Source: Harmothoe impar
Taxonomy: Eukaryota; Annelida; Polychaeta; Phyllodocida; Polynoidae
Direction of reading: 5' to 3'
Assembly: GCA_947462335.1 (NCBI GenBank)
Contig: OX381707.1
Location: 15,157,418 to 15,221,417, forward strand
Length of the DNA: 64,000 bases
The notes under the pieces are model-generated. The model was not told the DNA's origin. It saw only the letters and a program-made list of their open reading frames with translations, and did no database searches. Both the position numbers and the translations under genes were made by a program. Shown piece after piece: positions 11,459-22,339 of this stretch. The first letter of the stretch is position 1, and every line of letters begins with the position of its first letter.

Positions 11459-11600
11459 ATAGATGGTTTGGTCTGGCCGGAACTGTGGACTGTGACAGAA
11501 TGATATAGGGAGCATCTCCTGCTCGGAGGTCGGCAACAAAGAGGACATCAAAGTCGTGAAGCCCTCCCATCCGGTCCGTGTATAACGCATTAGCGGGTCT
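11459..11600 (-). pseudogene. possible isolated exon or gene fragment
   Basis: The minus strand reads an open stretch of about 48 codons containing FDVLFVADLRAGDAPYII, which has a natural-looking hydrophobic and acidic pattern. It sits just outside the nested repeats. I see no good splice acceptor or donor and do not recognise the family. It could be chance. Confidence 0.15.
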
Positions 11601-11740
11601 CATTCAGGCTCTGTCAGGGTGTGTTTCACGGTCACCCTCACTAGTGACCCCTGTCACCTCCAGCCTCCTCCTCCACCCCACCACACAGACATAGTACTAC
11701 AAGCACCACGCCCATAGAGGGATATAACTGGTTTCCCTGT

Positions 11741-11850
11741 GTAGGCAGCCATCTTGTCCATGATTTGAGGTGTAGGTAGCCATCTAGGCAGCCATCTTGT
11801 CCCCCACTGAAGAAGTAGACAACCATCTTGTCACTCACTTTAAATGTAGG
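11741..11850. repeat. short tandem repeat, three degenerate units of about 40 bp
   Basis: Units contain GTAGGCAGCCATCTTGTC at about 11740-11758, 11782-11800 and (degenerate) 11814-11832. Each has an AAGATGGC core on the minus strand, resembling the YY1 motif. Frames reading through this region are shadows. Confidence 0.6.
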
Positions 11851-12392
11851 CAAAATGTATGTGTAAAGCATACAAGAGGTTTCATTGCCAGGTCAAGCAC
11901 GAACACCACCCCACTTCCACATACATGTTACCCAGTCACCCCTTACCGTGTACCCTACAACTGCCCACCATACCACACACACCCTCGACCTCACCTCCAT
12001 ACATCCACTCTTCTCGTTGGTTTCAAACCAGCAACACCTCTCCAATACTTCACCCACTCACCCACACCTTCAATAGTTTGTATTCATATGTGTATTCACA
12101 TAGTATTTTACCAATCATCATAAATCTAGAATGTATACAATATGTCTTACCAATGTTCTTATCTTACATCAATCAAATTTTGTCTATACATAAAATGTTA
12201 CCAATGTAAGCATGTACATACCATTTCTTATAAGGTTATAAAAAATAATAATACATGTCCATTATGGACCAAATAATAAATAATAATTATTATCCTACTC
12301 CAAGCTCTGCCTCACTCTCAATTTATTTCGCATTGGACCTAGGGTGCTAAGTGGTGATGATAGTATTATGAAAGGGGCTAGATCCATCACCA
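11851..12392. other. intergenic, no gene seen
   Basis: C- and A-rich, low-complexity sequence ('ccacatacatgttacc...'). Three overlapping short frames exist in different phases, but none has a domain or a conserved copy. Confidence 0.45.
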
Positions 12393-12514
12393 GCTTAGCA
12401 TACATGTTAGCTTTCATATAATTATCTAGAATATAATTGCAATTCACCTTTATCCATGGCCCACTTAGCATACATATTAGCTTTCATGTATCTAGGGTAT
12501 AATTGCAATTCACC
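12393..12514. repeat. tandem duplication, period about 70 bp
   Basis: CTTAGCATACATGTTAGC followed by TATAATTGCAATTCACCTT occurs twice, at 12393-12450 and 12463-12514. Confidence 0.85.
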
Positions 12515-12839
12515 TTAATTGAGCCAATTCACAAGACTGGATGGTTTTAGCCCAGTACAAATTCATATAAATTTGACAGTGAATCAGACTTGCCATGGTT
12601 CAATTCATATTAGTAAAAAGGCACTTTTCTAACAATAGTCATCCACCTTCAATCAATAAATAAACTAGTGTGGTTCTCCTGTGAAGATTCTCCTTTATTC
12701 ATTCTCTATTGCCCACGTTCCAAAGAGGGTGCACCTTGGCCATACTGATCAGTGTCTGAGCACACTTTCAGTACAGTTCACTGAAGCTGAACAGAAATAA
12801 AGTTCCATACTACTGTGGACAGTAACTGTATCCAGCAAG

Positions 12840-13100
12840 TGCCTCATCCATCAAGGCAACTCCCCTGAAAGCTGTTTAGTATACTTGATAACCAATGGGT
12901 GAATGACATGAGGCTTGGATGATGGGTGCGTGACTGTACATGGAGTGGCTTTGTAACAGTATGAGTAGATAAGATTTCTGATAGGGGAGACTCAGTGCAC
13001 TTCTGATCACACTGAATTTGGATGATGAGGGCAGCAAGAACTCGCCGCTGTTATCAAAGGAGGATGGGAAGTAATTGTACCCTGTATTCATGTTTCAATT
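12840..13100. repeat. duplicated block b, copy 1
   Basis: Contains 'gctgtttagtatacttgat' and 'gatgggtgcgtgactgtaca' followed by a TATA-like 'gagtagataagat'. Diverged copies lie at 25840, 33430, 36010, 41980 and 47300. In two of these the last element is a clear TATATAAG. Confidence 0.75.
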
Positions 13101-13475
13101 ATGTCAAGTATAAGATCACAGGATTCTGCTTATCCATCATTCATCTGATGGTCTACCAAAATAAATCTTGGGTATAGTATTATAGCCATTATAGTTAATG
13201 TCTGCCCATTTACACAAGAGCAAACCTGTTTTATTACAGTTGTATGATGCAAATGACTATGTATTACCCTTTAAATTCATAAATGATTTTTCATAATTAG
13301 TCTCTGTACAATCATAGAATTGGCATGGTGTGCAGTGAAATGGAAAAGCTGAAGCATTTTCTCCTCAAATTGTTATAAATGAAATACAAGATAAACAAAA
13401 CGACCACTCAACCATTATCACCGATATCAATTAATATGAAAATATTTACATTGAAAGCAAAAGATAGTGGTTCTA

Positions 13476-14219
13476 TTAACTCTTCCTTTCCCGATCGCGC
13501 ATTTATGCGAATTTTTGGCCGATTTTTGGCCGATTTTGAGACCCCTGCCATTTTTTCAAAAATTGCCTCAAAGCTTAGATTTTTTGGATTCTCACTATTT
13601 GGTATATGATCTCCAGGGATCCCCAACTATTTGTTTCTGGTCGTATTTTATTTTATATGGTTGGCTTGTCAACTTGAGGGACAATAAACCCGATTTTCAC
13701 CCACATTTAATCAATTTTTCTGGTAAAAATCATTAAAAATGTAGGACAATATGATTTTTTTTGTGAAAACCTACTTTAGAGAGTTTCTTATGATCAAAAT
13801 ATCCGTTGCCATAGCAACAGATATGCTAGAGATTGTGATTTTGTGAATTATTGGTTGGCATGGTAACCATATTAAATATGGCTGTCATGGCCATTCTACA
13901 TACAAAATCTGAAAATACCTAACAAAACCTACAATATGGTATTTATTTCATTTCAATTGATCAAGGGAATCCTGAAATATTGCAGTTTGAATATTGGTTT
14001 AAGATACACTTTTTTGACATCATTGCTATTTTGATAGAGCCATATCTTGCTTATTTAAATTGATAGATTATGGCCTTTTTAAGTCAACATCCTCAGTTCA
14101 TAGTATCATTACTCCACTTCTAGTTTGAATATTTAAATAATTCCAAAGTTTTGGAATGCTCATGCCATCAGACATAGTCGAAAAAACACCCGAAAATGAT
14201 CTGGTAAAGGAAGAGTTAA
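13476..14219. mobile_element. 744-bp TTAA-target MITE
   Basis: The left end TTAACTCTTCCTTTCCCGATC and the right end, reverse-complemented, TTAACTCTTCCTTTACCAGATC form about 20 bp of terminal inverted repeat starting at TTAA, as expected for piggyBac-type insertion. There is no transposase. Two X-box-like palindromes lie inside at 13805-13818 and 13854-13867. Confidence 0.75.
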
Positions 14220-14679
14220 AGGGCAAGTTTCCAATTACAGAAGAAACCAGGTCAACAGGTTTTCGAATGTTTGCATAGCATTCACGCTCCTAAACGAGTC
14301 TTATTAAATCAACCCTGCTTTTTTTGCAACAACCAAGTCAATTATGTAAAAGGCCTTGCAGGAGAATCCATACGCTCAGCTACAATTAACATTAAGAGCC
14401 AATGTATTTTTCTACTTAGCTCATTTTATATGTCTGCACCCCAATATAGAGGACATGTGTGAGTTAAAAAGATGAGGGCTTACATCAACTTAAACCTCAA
14501 CATTAACCTATGCATGAGGAATTCTAGCGTGACCCAATCTTGGGGTTTAGAAAGAGAAAAATTGTCATTTATCAGTGAGGATCTTATTGATATACTGTTT
14601 CAATTCTATTAGCATAACCTTCAGGCACAGAGCCCAGCAGCAAGGGGACATACTCTGCAATGCCAGTTGTTTAATACAA

Positions 14680-14900
14680 TACTTACATAACAATTATTCT
14701 GAGAAGTAATGTGACAATAGATATTTAATAACTGTTTTATAATGGAAAAGGCTCAGCAGTTCGGGGCTGCTCAACTGCCTTGAGTATCCTACTTCATATA
14801 TCTTTTTATGTCACTGATTATGTGCCATGTTATTACTGCTTATATGTTGCACTCCAAACGAAATATCTCTCTTATACTGACTAACCTATAGAAATGAACC
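14680..14900. repeat. duplicated block c, copy 1
   Basis: Shares 'gagaagtaatg', 'gctgctcaactgcctt' and 'tatcctacttcatat' in order with blocks at 26370, 29200, 34360 and 42950. Confidence 0.6.
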
Positions 14901-15689
14901 ATTACATTTGAAATGCAACAGGTGGCGGAGTGGGACTTTTCAGATTCTATAGAATAGAATATTATACGATTATATATACATATGTAAGGATATTTCTCCC
15001 TTATAATGTTTATCATCACAGAGGCTGACTAGAGTCTCACCCTGAATCTATAATTTACCTAAATAGCTCCATCCACTGAAACAGTGTAATAGGTGTGAAT
15101 CAATATAGAATCACACAATGCCACTCAACTTGATCCATGGTCGACATGGTTGACTGAGTCAGCTACAGGTCAAAATGTTAGGTGAAACATTGATATTTTC
15201 TGAAAAGGCACAAATCTACACATTTTTAACCTAAGAATCAAACCAACAAATTAAAAATAATATTGTGTGTAGAGTCCCACAGATTACACCTGATGATTCC
15301 CAGAAATGGATGAAACATTCCTAGAAGATACCAAACCAAAGTAAAATCCTGGCTATTGGCAGAATGTATCAGCACCATGTGACCATACCAAATATGGAAT
15401 TTAGAAACTTTTTCTTGAAATGAAATGCATTTTCATTCAGTCGGGAATCAAAATATTCAATATGTCAAAATTAAAAGTTTCCTGTTGGGAAACAGGTGCA
15501 TAATCAATATAAATAGGGAAAATCCACAGACCTGGGATCTCCCCTATGCCAATCAGGAGAGACAATAGGTATCACATGACCTGACAAAATCAAAGAATGG
15601 CAAAATTGAACCCACCTGTGTCAGAAGGAATGTAATGTTGGGACCACATACTTGTGCCTCATCCTTACATATATACGTATATACATATG

Positions 15690-15993
15690 TAAGCGTATAA
15701 TCATTAAGGTTCTTATATCAGGGCACATTAACCCTTAAGTGATTTGCTCAAAAACAATGTCTTTATAATATCGGTCTTTCCTTTACTTCTGCAACCCTAC
15801 TCCACTGTGCACCCATCTAGGGGCATAAGACCAATTGGTGTCCTTATCATCCTTACCTAGCTCACCTGGACAGATCAGAGCATGAATCACTGACACACCA
15901 TGTTTCTGTTGATGGCCCTCAGAACACCAAAGCGCTGGTAGAAAAGGGGTACTAGCAAAACAACATGTGGGCGGTCCCAGTCATCAGACACCA
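15690..15993. repeat. duplicated block e, copy 1, left part (interrupted by MITE)
   Basis: 'cattaaggttctt...gcacattaa...tgatttgctcaa' followed by 'caccatgtttctgttgatgg' and 'gcggtcccagtcatcagacacca' parallels 27140-27460. It is interrupted at 15994 by a MITE and resumes at 16833. Confidence 0.8.
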
Positions 15994-16832
15994 CACTGTA
16001 AAAAAAATGGCGGCAACTTTTGGGACATAACTTTCACTGTTTTTTTAACGGTGACGGTCACCTTTAATTTTACGTTGAATCAGTGTTCATTTTACATAGA
16101 ATCACCGTTCATTTTACATAGAATCACCATTCATTTTACTTTGAATCACCATTCATAGATTCAGAGTATTCAAATATACAGAGAATATTCGATAAGCCTC
16201 ACAGGGAGTCTGATTATGGTGACTTTAGTTACTGTAGTATACATCTAAAAACATACGGATAAGCCATACTTTGACTTTGTTCTTATCCTATACGCCACAC
16301 TGGTGATCTGACTTGCATACTAGCCCTGGCCTATACAAGAGGTTTTACTCTATAGGATTGATACAAGGCAGAGTTTGCAGAGGTGAGGATATATGCATAG
16401 TATGTTACCACAAAATGGGTGTATAGATCCAGACAGCTACTTTCTTCTGTATATCATCAAGTGATTATGGTATTTTGTCAAACCTATCACAAGATTGAAT
16501 TGTTGAATTGTCAAATATATAGATTAATTGAAAATTACCATTATTTCAACATGTATACTCCACTTCAAGGGCTCACACTCTCCAGCAAAATCTTCTTACA
16601 AACCAGGCCACCTATCTATGGCAAGATCCACAATATGTGGCTCCCTCTGGGGTTTGCCATTAGAAGATGAATTTACGTTGAATCACTGTAATCCAAACCA
16701 GGTTAGCATTTAACAAGGATCCACTGTGATATGGCTGATATTTACGATGCTTCACTGTATTCCAAATAACGGTGAATCAGCGTTAAAATTTACAGAGTGA
16801 ATCTGTAAAGAGTACATCTATTTTTTACAGTG
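15994..16832. mobile_element. 839-bp MITE, TIR CACTGTAAAAAA, inserted in block e
   Basis: The ends are CACTGTAAAAAAAATGG and (reverse complement of the right end) CACTGTAAAAAATAGAT. Removing it restores 'gacaccagcctccc', which is exactly the sequence of the uninterrupted sister block at about 27447-27462; the duplicated dinucleotide is CA. The interior has degenerate 23-bp tandem units built on GAATCACCRTTCATTTTAC at about 16070-16160. Confidence 0.85.
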
Positions 16833-17060
16833 CAGCCTCCCACAACATGTTGGCTGGTGGTTTACTGAAGCCTGGCCCACTCTCTGCCATGTTGGGCAGC
16901 TGAGTGTAATTTGCCATGGACTCCGCAATCAGTCCCTGGCTTGTCTAACACCATGCGCTAGAAGACCTGACCACATCCTGAACTGCCAGACTAGACTAAC
17001 CATACCCTGCTTCCTCTCCCTGTCCACTTCGATCACTGCTGAAGACAGGAGGGCCACAGC
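16833..17060. repeat. duplicated block e, copy 1, right part
   Basis: 'cagcctcccacaacatgttg' through 'agactagactaaccatacc' matches 27448-27640 of copy 2 with moderate divergence. Confidence 0.8.
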
Positions 17061-18600
17061 AAAGTAAAGCTATCATTCATGTATACAACATGTATGTCTA
17101 TTTTCTTTCTAAAATTACAAATCCTAGTTTGATGTTTTAACTGTCTTGTCATGGGAATGATGGACAATTCATGTTGTACATCTGCAGTAAAAACTCATAC
17201 AGCTTATCTTTCACAGTGTATTTTCGATGGATGCTACAGGTGTTACACACCTTTTGTCTTGGCCTAGGTCTTGAGTACTAAGGGAAGTAGGTTGGTGCTT
17301 TACATACTTGTAAATGGTTTGGTATGGTAAAAAGATTGATCTGCTCATGAAGCAAGGTATCACTCGGCTACATTTTTACAATGAGATAATGAAATGACTT
17401 CTTGATTGGGCCCTTATTAGGAAAAGAGAAAGTTCTTAGTATAATTATGTAGATATCTTAGGACCTCATTGCACATCACCCATTTTAAACATTACAATTA
17501 GGGGCCATAGTTTATGTTCTTGTCATATAATGGGCTCTAACTCAATACACCAATAACATCATATGCAGCTGGATAACTCTTAATCTCATTAACATAAGAT
17601 ACTTCCCAATAGCTAAGGTTCAAGAAGATCTAGGTAAGTCCTGAGGATCTACCTGTGTGTCTACCTGTGTGTTATTAGTCAAGTTCAGTCATTAACCCTT
17701 TAAATAGCACTTTATTGTGCTATGTCCTCTGTTACCATAATGGATGAATGGACCCCTGGTGAGTTCACCTGCCACTTCTACATTCTTGCACCTACTCATC
17801 CTATATGAGGTTGATTCATTCTCAAAGGATCAGTAAGATTCTAGCGAGCCACTCACTAGAATTGCTGCATCATTACGGAAGGGAATTCATTTGGTTATGC
17901 AACACAGTTCTACCCCAATGTCACCTCAGGACATCACTCTCCTGACAAGCATTGGTATTACCTGTGTATTTGAACAAACCTGCATGTGTCCTCTATACTA
18001 TTTTATTATGGCACAGTTCGTAACAACAAATTACCTGAAACAAATCGTGTCCCAACCATCTAATATCATTTGACCACTTACAGGGCTGATCTTATGTTTG
18101 AGAGGGTCCCTAAACCAAAAAGATCTTTTTTGGGGCTGTCTTCCTGAATGCTTTAATTTTGTCCCAGTGATATCCATCGTTCACTTTCAATTTGTTTATC
18201 TCCCCAACTGTTTAGTGGCACTACTGTTGACCCTCTCCTCCACATAACACCAATAGCCGTCCACTCATTCTAACTTAAAACCCCAGTTCCGCCATATAGA
18301 GCGCGGAGTGCAGGTCCATGCTCCGCATTGACTCCCACTGGGGGTGGGGCTAGGATGAATCAGGAATTTATGGTAGATTCACCTGGAGTCGGACACATAC
18401 CTTGAGACGGACACTTGATTTTATTTGTGAATGATGGTAAAGTCTAGGTGTTATTCATTCCCAAAAAACTAAAAGTCGTACTGTACATGAATAACCTTAA
18501 ATGTCACTGTTCGTCTCAGGGTATGTGTCTGACTCATGGTGAATCTGCCCTAAGGCCAGATATTTGCATGGTCATTCATTTTCATCAAACCACCTTAAAC
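17061..18600. other. unassigned stretch with a TTAACCCTTT-type repeat end
   Basis: No gene was recognised. At about 17694 a 'TTAACCCTTTAAATAGC' segment followed by dyad-rich sequence resembles the left end of the TTAA-target MITEs seen elsewhere, but no right end could be fixed. Confidence 0.4.
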
Positions 18601-18838
18601 TAGATGATTGGCTCAGTTTGTAAGAAGTCACTATAGACACCAGCTCGGTTACAGTGCTCAGAGGAGGCAGGGATCTATTTCACGTCTCATTCACTCACTG
18701 CCCTCACCCTGTGGTAATTACATCCATATCTGCATTAACCTTTCCCTTAGTGATGTCCTCTGGCTTTCCCGCAGCCATCTTGGCCTGCCCCTAACCTTTG
18801 TTTAATCAGGGTCAGATATGTGGCTACCAGGAGAACCC

Positions 18839-18918
18839 TTAACCCCTTCCACATGGTAAGCCAATATATTGCACAAAATTGCATTGAGTTACAAGAAACC
18901 CAGTGGTGAAGGGGTTAA
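18839..18918. mobile_element. 80-bp TTAA-target MITE inside block d
   Basis: The ends are TTAACCCCTTCCAC and (reverse complement) TTAACCCCTTCACCAC. The sister block at about 28390 reads 'tctttataaggcctcc' without it, so this is a clean insertion. Confidence 0.75.
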
Positions 18919-18965
18919 AAGGCCTCCGGTGACCTGTCCAGCCAATGCCGAGCATTCTCCATTTC

Positions 18966-18981
18966 CCACCAGAGGGCAGTA
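18966..18981 (+). promoter_or_regulatory. CTCF consensus-like motif in block d
   Basis: CCACCAGAGGGCAGTA fits the CTCF core at every position. The sister blocks carry weaker versions (CCCAGCAGAAGGCAGC near 28440; CATCAGTGGGCAGC near 51683). Confidence 0.35.
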
Positions 18982-19267
18982 GCATTAGATCGCCTTGCAC
19001 CCTGGGAGGTCTCTCTGATTGATGGTGTCCAAAGGAGACGACTCTTGGTCAGGAGAGCCTTCTCCAATGGATTCCTTCTACATAGATGTGGGAGGTCCAA
19101 CAGACAGTTCTGCATCTCCACTACTTCACGTTCCAGAAGCAGCTAATATCATTCTAATGTATACATAGACTTCCTGAACTTCTTTTATTGAAATATAAAT
19201 TGACATTCTACTCCTTTGCAAATTCCAAGAAAAAATACAATGTAAAACACCCACAAAATGGTAAGAA

Positions 19268-19556
19268 GCTGTGTCTTACAAACTTGGGCCAATGTTTTCG
19301 TCTCTGACCGGGTGCCATATCTGACCGAGTGCCATCTCTGACCAGGTGCCATCTCTGACTGGCCTGAATAAAAACGGGTTATTTAGGGCAGATGATGATA
19401 AAATTGGGTAACTAATTACTACTTTAATGAGTTATAACATCCATTAACCTTTTCAGCCAAATTATATCTACATCTGCCCTAAATAAACCGTTTCCATTCA
19501 GGCTGGTCAGAGATGGCACCTGGTCAGAGATGGCACCGGGTCAGAGACGAAAACAT
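19268..19556. mobile_element. long-TIR MITE with tandem CTCTGACC units, copy 1
   Basis: Each arm contains three to four tandem units of about 18 bp built on CTCTGACCAGGTGCCAT, inverted in the other arm, around an AT-rich centre flanked by 'atttagggcagatg' and its complement. Relatives lie at 33811-34299 and 42216-42545. The right outer end is shorter than in the sisters. Confidence 0.8.
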
Positions 19557-20321
19557 TATCTTAGGATGAATTTTTTGGGTGCTGCAGGGAGTTTTACTGC
19601 CATAAGTAGGACAATACAAGCTACTCATTGTTGATGTTGCTGACGTGCATCGCAAATTGTTATGGGCCAGTGATAGTTCTGACAAATGAGGTGTTCTTCA
19701 TAATGAAATATGTTTTTATCATCAATTATCTAAAGAGCTATGGTTTGCCTACATGAAAGGAAACTTAAATACTCCTTAATTTGACTGTCCCTAAGCTCTG
19801 AGATCGCGGATTATCATGAATGAGACAAACAAAAGATGAAAACTGTGAAAGGCAGTAGACGAAAAAAGGCAGCCAGCGCATGTCAATTTCTTACAGCATC
19901 ACTAATAATGTCTTTCATTCTCATTCTCATACTTTTTTACTTGAACAAAGTTTGAATGGTCATACCTTTGTTAAATTTGTGTTTTATGAAATTGGTTGTG
20001 CTCATTACAGCTCAACAGAAAGGCAAGGAGGTCTTTTCATTCTTTTGATACATGTGGTGATCAGACATGACTTTGACTAAATGAATTAATATTCCTCAGA
20101 CATGCTTTATGAATGAGCGTGAACAGTAATTAACAGTGGAATTGTTTTTTTAATTTTTTTAAACAGTAACAAATTAAACACTCTCAAATATGTGGGAAAT
20201 GTTTCAGCCAATAATAAGTGCTCACTCTTATTCATCACTACCTACTTGGTATGCCTGTAGCCAGACTCACAGCAATGGTTATAAAGGAAGATGACAAATA
20301 GAGATATTCACAGCAGAAGTA
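19557..20321. other. intergenic, no gene seen
   Basis: No domain-bearing frame or clear element was found. Confidence 0.4.
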
Positions 20322-20560
20322 CACAGAAAGAAGTAAAAGTGTCAACTGTGTCTTCCACGTGACTCTGGTAAAATAGAGAGCCAAGCAGCCAATGACTTTG
20401 CTTATATGAAGGGTCAACCTGAGTTGACTCTCTACTATCAGTGTCAACTCGAGTTGACTCTCTACTATCAGCGTCAATAGCAGAGTCAATAGCTGTTTGA
20501 CACTCCATTTTTGCCAGAGCTACGTAGGAGACACAGTTGACACCTTTACTTTTCTGTGTG
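20322..20560. mobile_element. 239-bp palindromic MITE, TA target, copy 1
   Basis: The ends CACAGAAAGAAGTAAAAGTG and (reverse complement) CACACAGAAAAGTAAAGGTG are flanked by TA on both sides (20320-20321, 20561-20562). The interior has inverted units of GAGTTGACTCTCTACTATCA. A sister copy lies at 37081-37320. Tc1/mariner-type by target only. Confidence 0.85.
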
Positions 20561-20574
20561 TAAACAATAGCACG

Positions 20575-20910
20575 AAACCTAGGTCAACCTAGTAGGGTAG
20601 ACCGCCCAAGAGATGACCAATTTAGTCTGTATTCTCTGCGACCTAGACTTTGGGGAAGTATCTTTTATAGAAAGAAATGGTATTTTCCCACTATCATAGG
20701 CTCATTCTATTTTGAAGATATGTGAGATTGTGATGAATTGGATTCAATTCAATTTTGCATGACCTAACCACCCTGTACCATGACCCAACCACTCTCGGCA
20801 CAGACCTATCCAAAAAACTGATTTGACAACATACATACATAACCATGGTATTTATTCAACATAACCTCCCTCCCATTGAAAAATAATGAACTATGTCATC
20901 GTTTTCATCA
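20575..20910. repeat. duplicated block g, copy 1
   Basis: 'gaagatatgtgagattgtgatgaat' and later 'ccatggtatttattcaac' recur in order at 39370-39700. Both copies of block g lie downstream of the same palindromic MITE. Confidence 0.55.
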
Positions 20911-21939
20911 ATATTGTAACCTGAGATAAACAATGGTTTTCTACATGTTCAGAGCATATTGACAGCCATAACTGACAGCATATGTCTCAGTAGTTGCCTC
21001 ATGGTCCAGTGGTGGTTTTCTTAGGGTACCACTCTTCTGTTCACCATGAATTTGTAAAAAATGGCATAAACATTTATAAATCTATAATAATTAAAATCAC
21101 ATCATGTGTGAGAGAATCTACTAGTCATGAAAGAATCATATATTGTATTATTTGGTTTAAAAAGATATGTGATTAGGGGTTGAAAAAAGTATATTCTGTA
21201 GAAACCTGCATTGTAAAGAGCAGCAAATGCTCATGGAATATGTCAAGTTTGATCGACCATACAAGATAGCAGAAACGATATTTTAAAGATATGACTACTG
21301 CTTGTGATACATTATTACCACTTGCAGCATATCTGTAGCATTGGAAATCTATGAAGACCCTAGAACACACTGATAAATGGCAGCATATGTGGTCAGCTCA
21401 TGGTACCAATACACCACCTAGTCATCTCATGGGCGGTTTACCCTATTCGCCAAATGTGAACAAGGGCAGCATCACAATATGCTTAAAGGCATCTTGTACA
21501 GTCCCAAATTTTAGCCTTTTCGATAAAGATGGAGTTGAAACCAATGTCTTTGTTGCATTCGGAACAAGAGAAGGACAGGTCTTCTGAGCAGAGATGGTGT
21601 TGTTTGTTTGATAGTTGAGTTGGAAACCTTTCAGAGATGACTTCATAGCAAAGTATAATAATAATAGTCAGGTTGCTGCATTTGAGCAGTCTCTTCTAGG
21701 ACATTGATTAGTATGTATATAGTTAGCTGTCATCATTTACTAGCCAAACAATGCTATGAGAAGTACAAATCCAGCCCTAGGAGAATACTGTTCTCTTGGA
21801 GACTCGAAAGTATTTGTGTATATGTCACTGTGTATGTATATGCCCGTATTAGCTCAGGCTTGGAATGAGTGGGTCCATAAAGAAACCACCTGCACCAAAG
21901 TATCATCAGCGTTAAGGATTTAAGGATAGTAAAGTGTTT
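20911..21939. other. intergenic, no gene seen
   Basis: Short frames only; none has a recognisable domain or conserved copy. Confidence 0.4.
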
Positions 21940-22194
21940 AGGCCAAAAAGAAAGAAGGTTTGTTTCAGGTAATATGGGAGGAAAATGTAGGGTCGGTAGG
22001 TCGGTAGGTCAGATTTCTTTTTTAAATTTCTTTTTTTTAACATGAATGTACTACCCAACTTTTTTTAATCCCCTGAAATTGACCAAAAAAAATATAAAAC
22101 CATTTCTTCAAAATTGCATAAAAAAACGTAGGGTCGGCTCTGTTTTGATAGGGTCGGTTGGGTGACCTGAAACAAACCTCTTTTTTTTTGGCCT
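21940..22194. mobile_element. MITE family GGTTTGTTTCAGGT, copy 1
   Basis: The TIR is GGCCAAAAA..GGTTTGTTTCAGGT with an inner GTAGGGTCGGTAGGTCGG motif. The right end carries GGGTCGGTTGGGTGACCTGA and then the complement of the TIR. Sisters lie at 30215, 31843 and 48733. Confidence 0.85.
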
Positions 22195-22295
22195 TAGCAT
22201 GCATTAGTCTATTTGTCATCTGGATGTAGGAATGCGGCTTGTGAGCGCTGCATAAATGTAGCATTCTGACCTTGGATACACACCTACATTGGCAG

Positions 22296-22339
22296 CATGA
22301 TACACCGATGCACAGCAAAAACTGCATCGGCGTATCATG
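22296..22339. other. 17-bp-stem hairpin
   Basis: CATGATACACCGATGCA, a 10-nt spacer, then TGCATCGGCGTATCATG gives a stem with a single non-Watson-Crick position. It is not part of any element I could delimit. Confidence 0.6.

Larger units (their letters stand above)
18610..19140. repeat. duplicated block d, copy 1
   Basis: 'catccatatctgcattaacctttccc', 'ggcctccggtgacctgtcc' and 'gtctctctgattgatggtgtc' occur in the same order at 28195-28660 and 51230-51900. No reading frame is kept across the three copies. The block contains a CTCF-like motif at 18966-18981. Confidence 0.85.
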
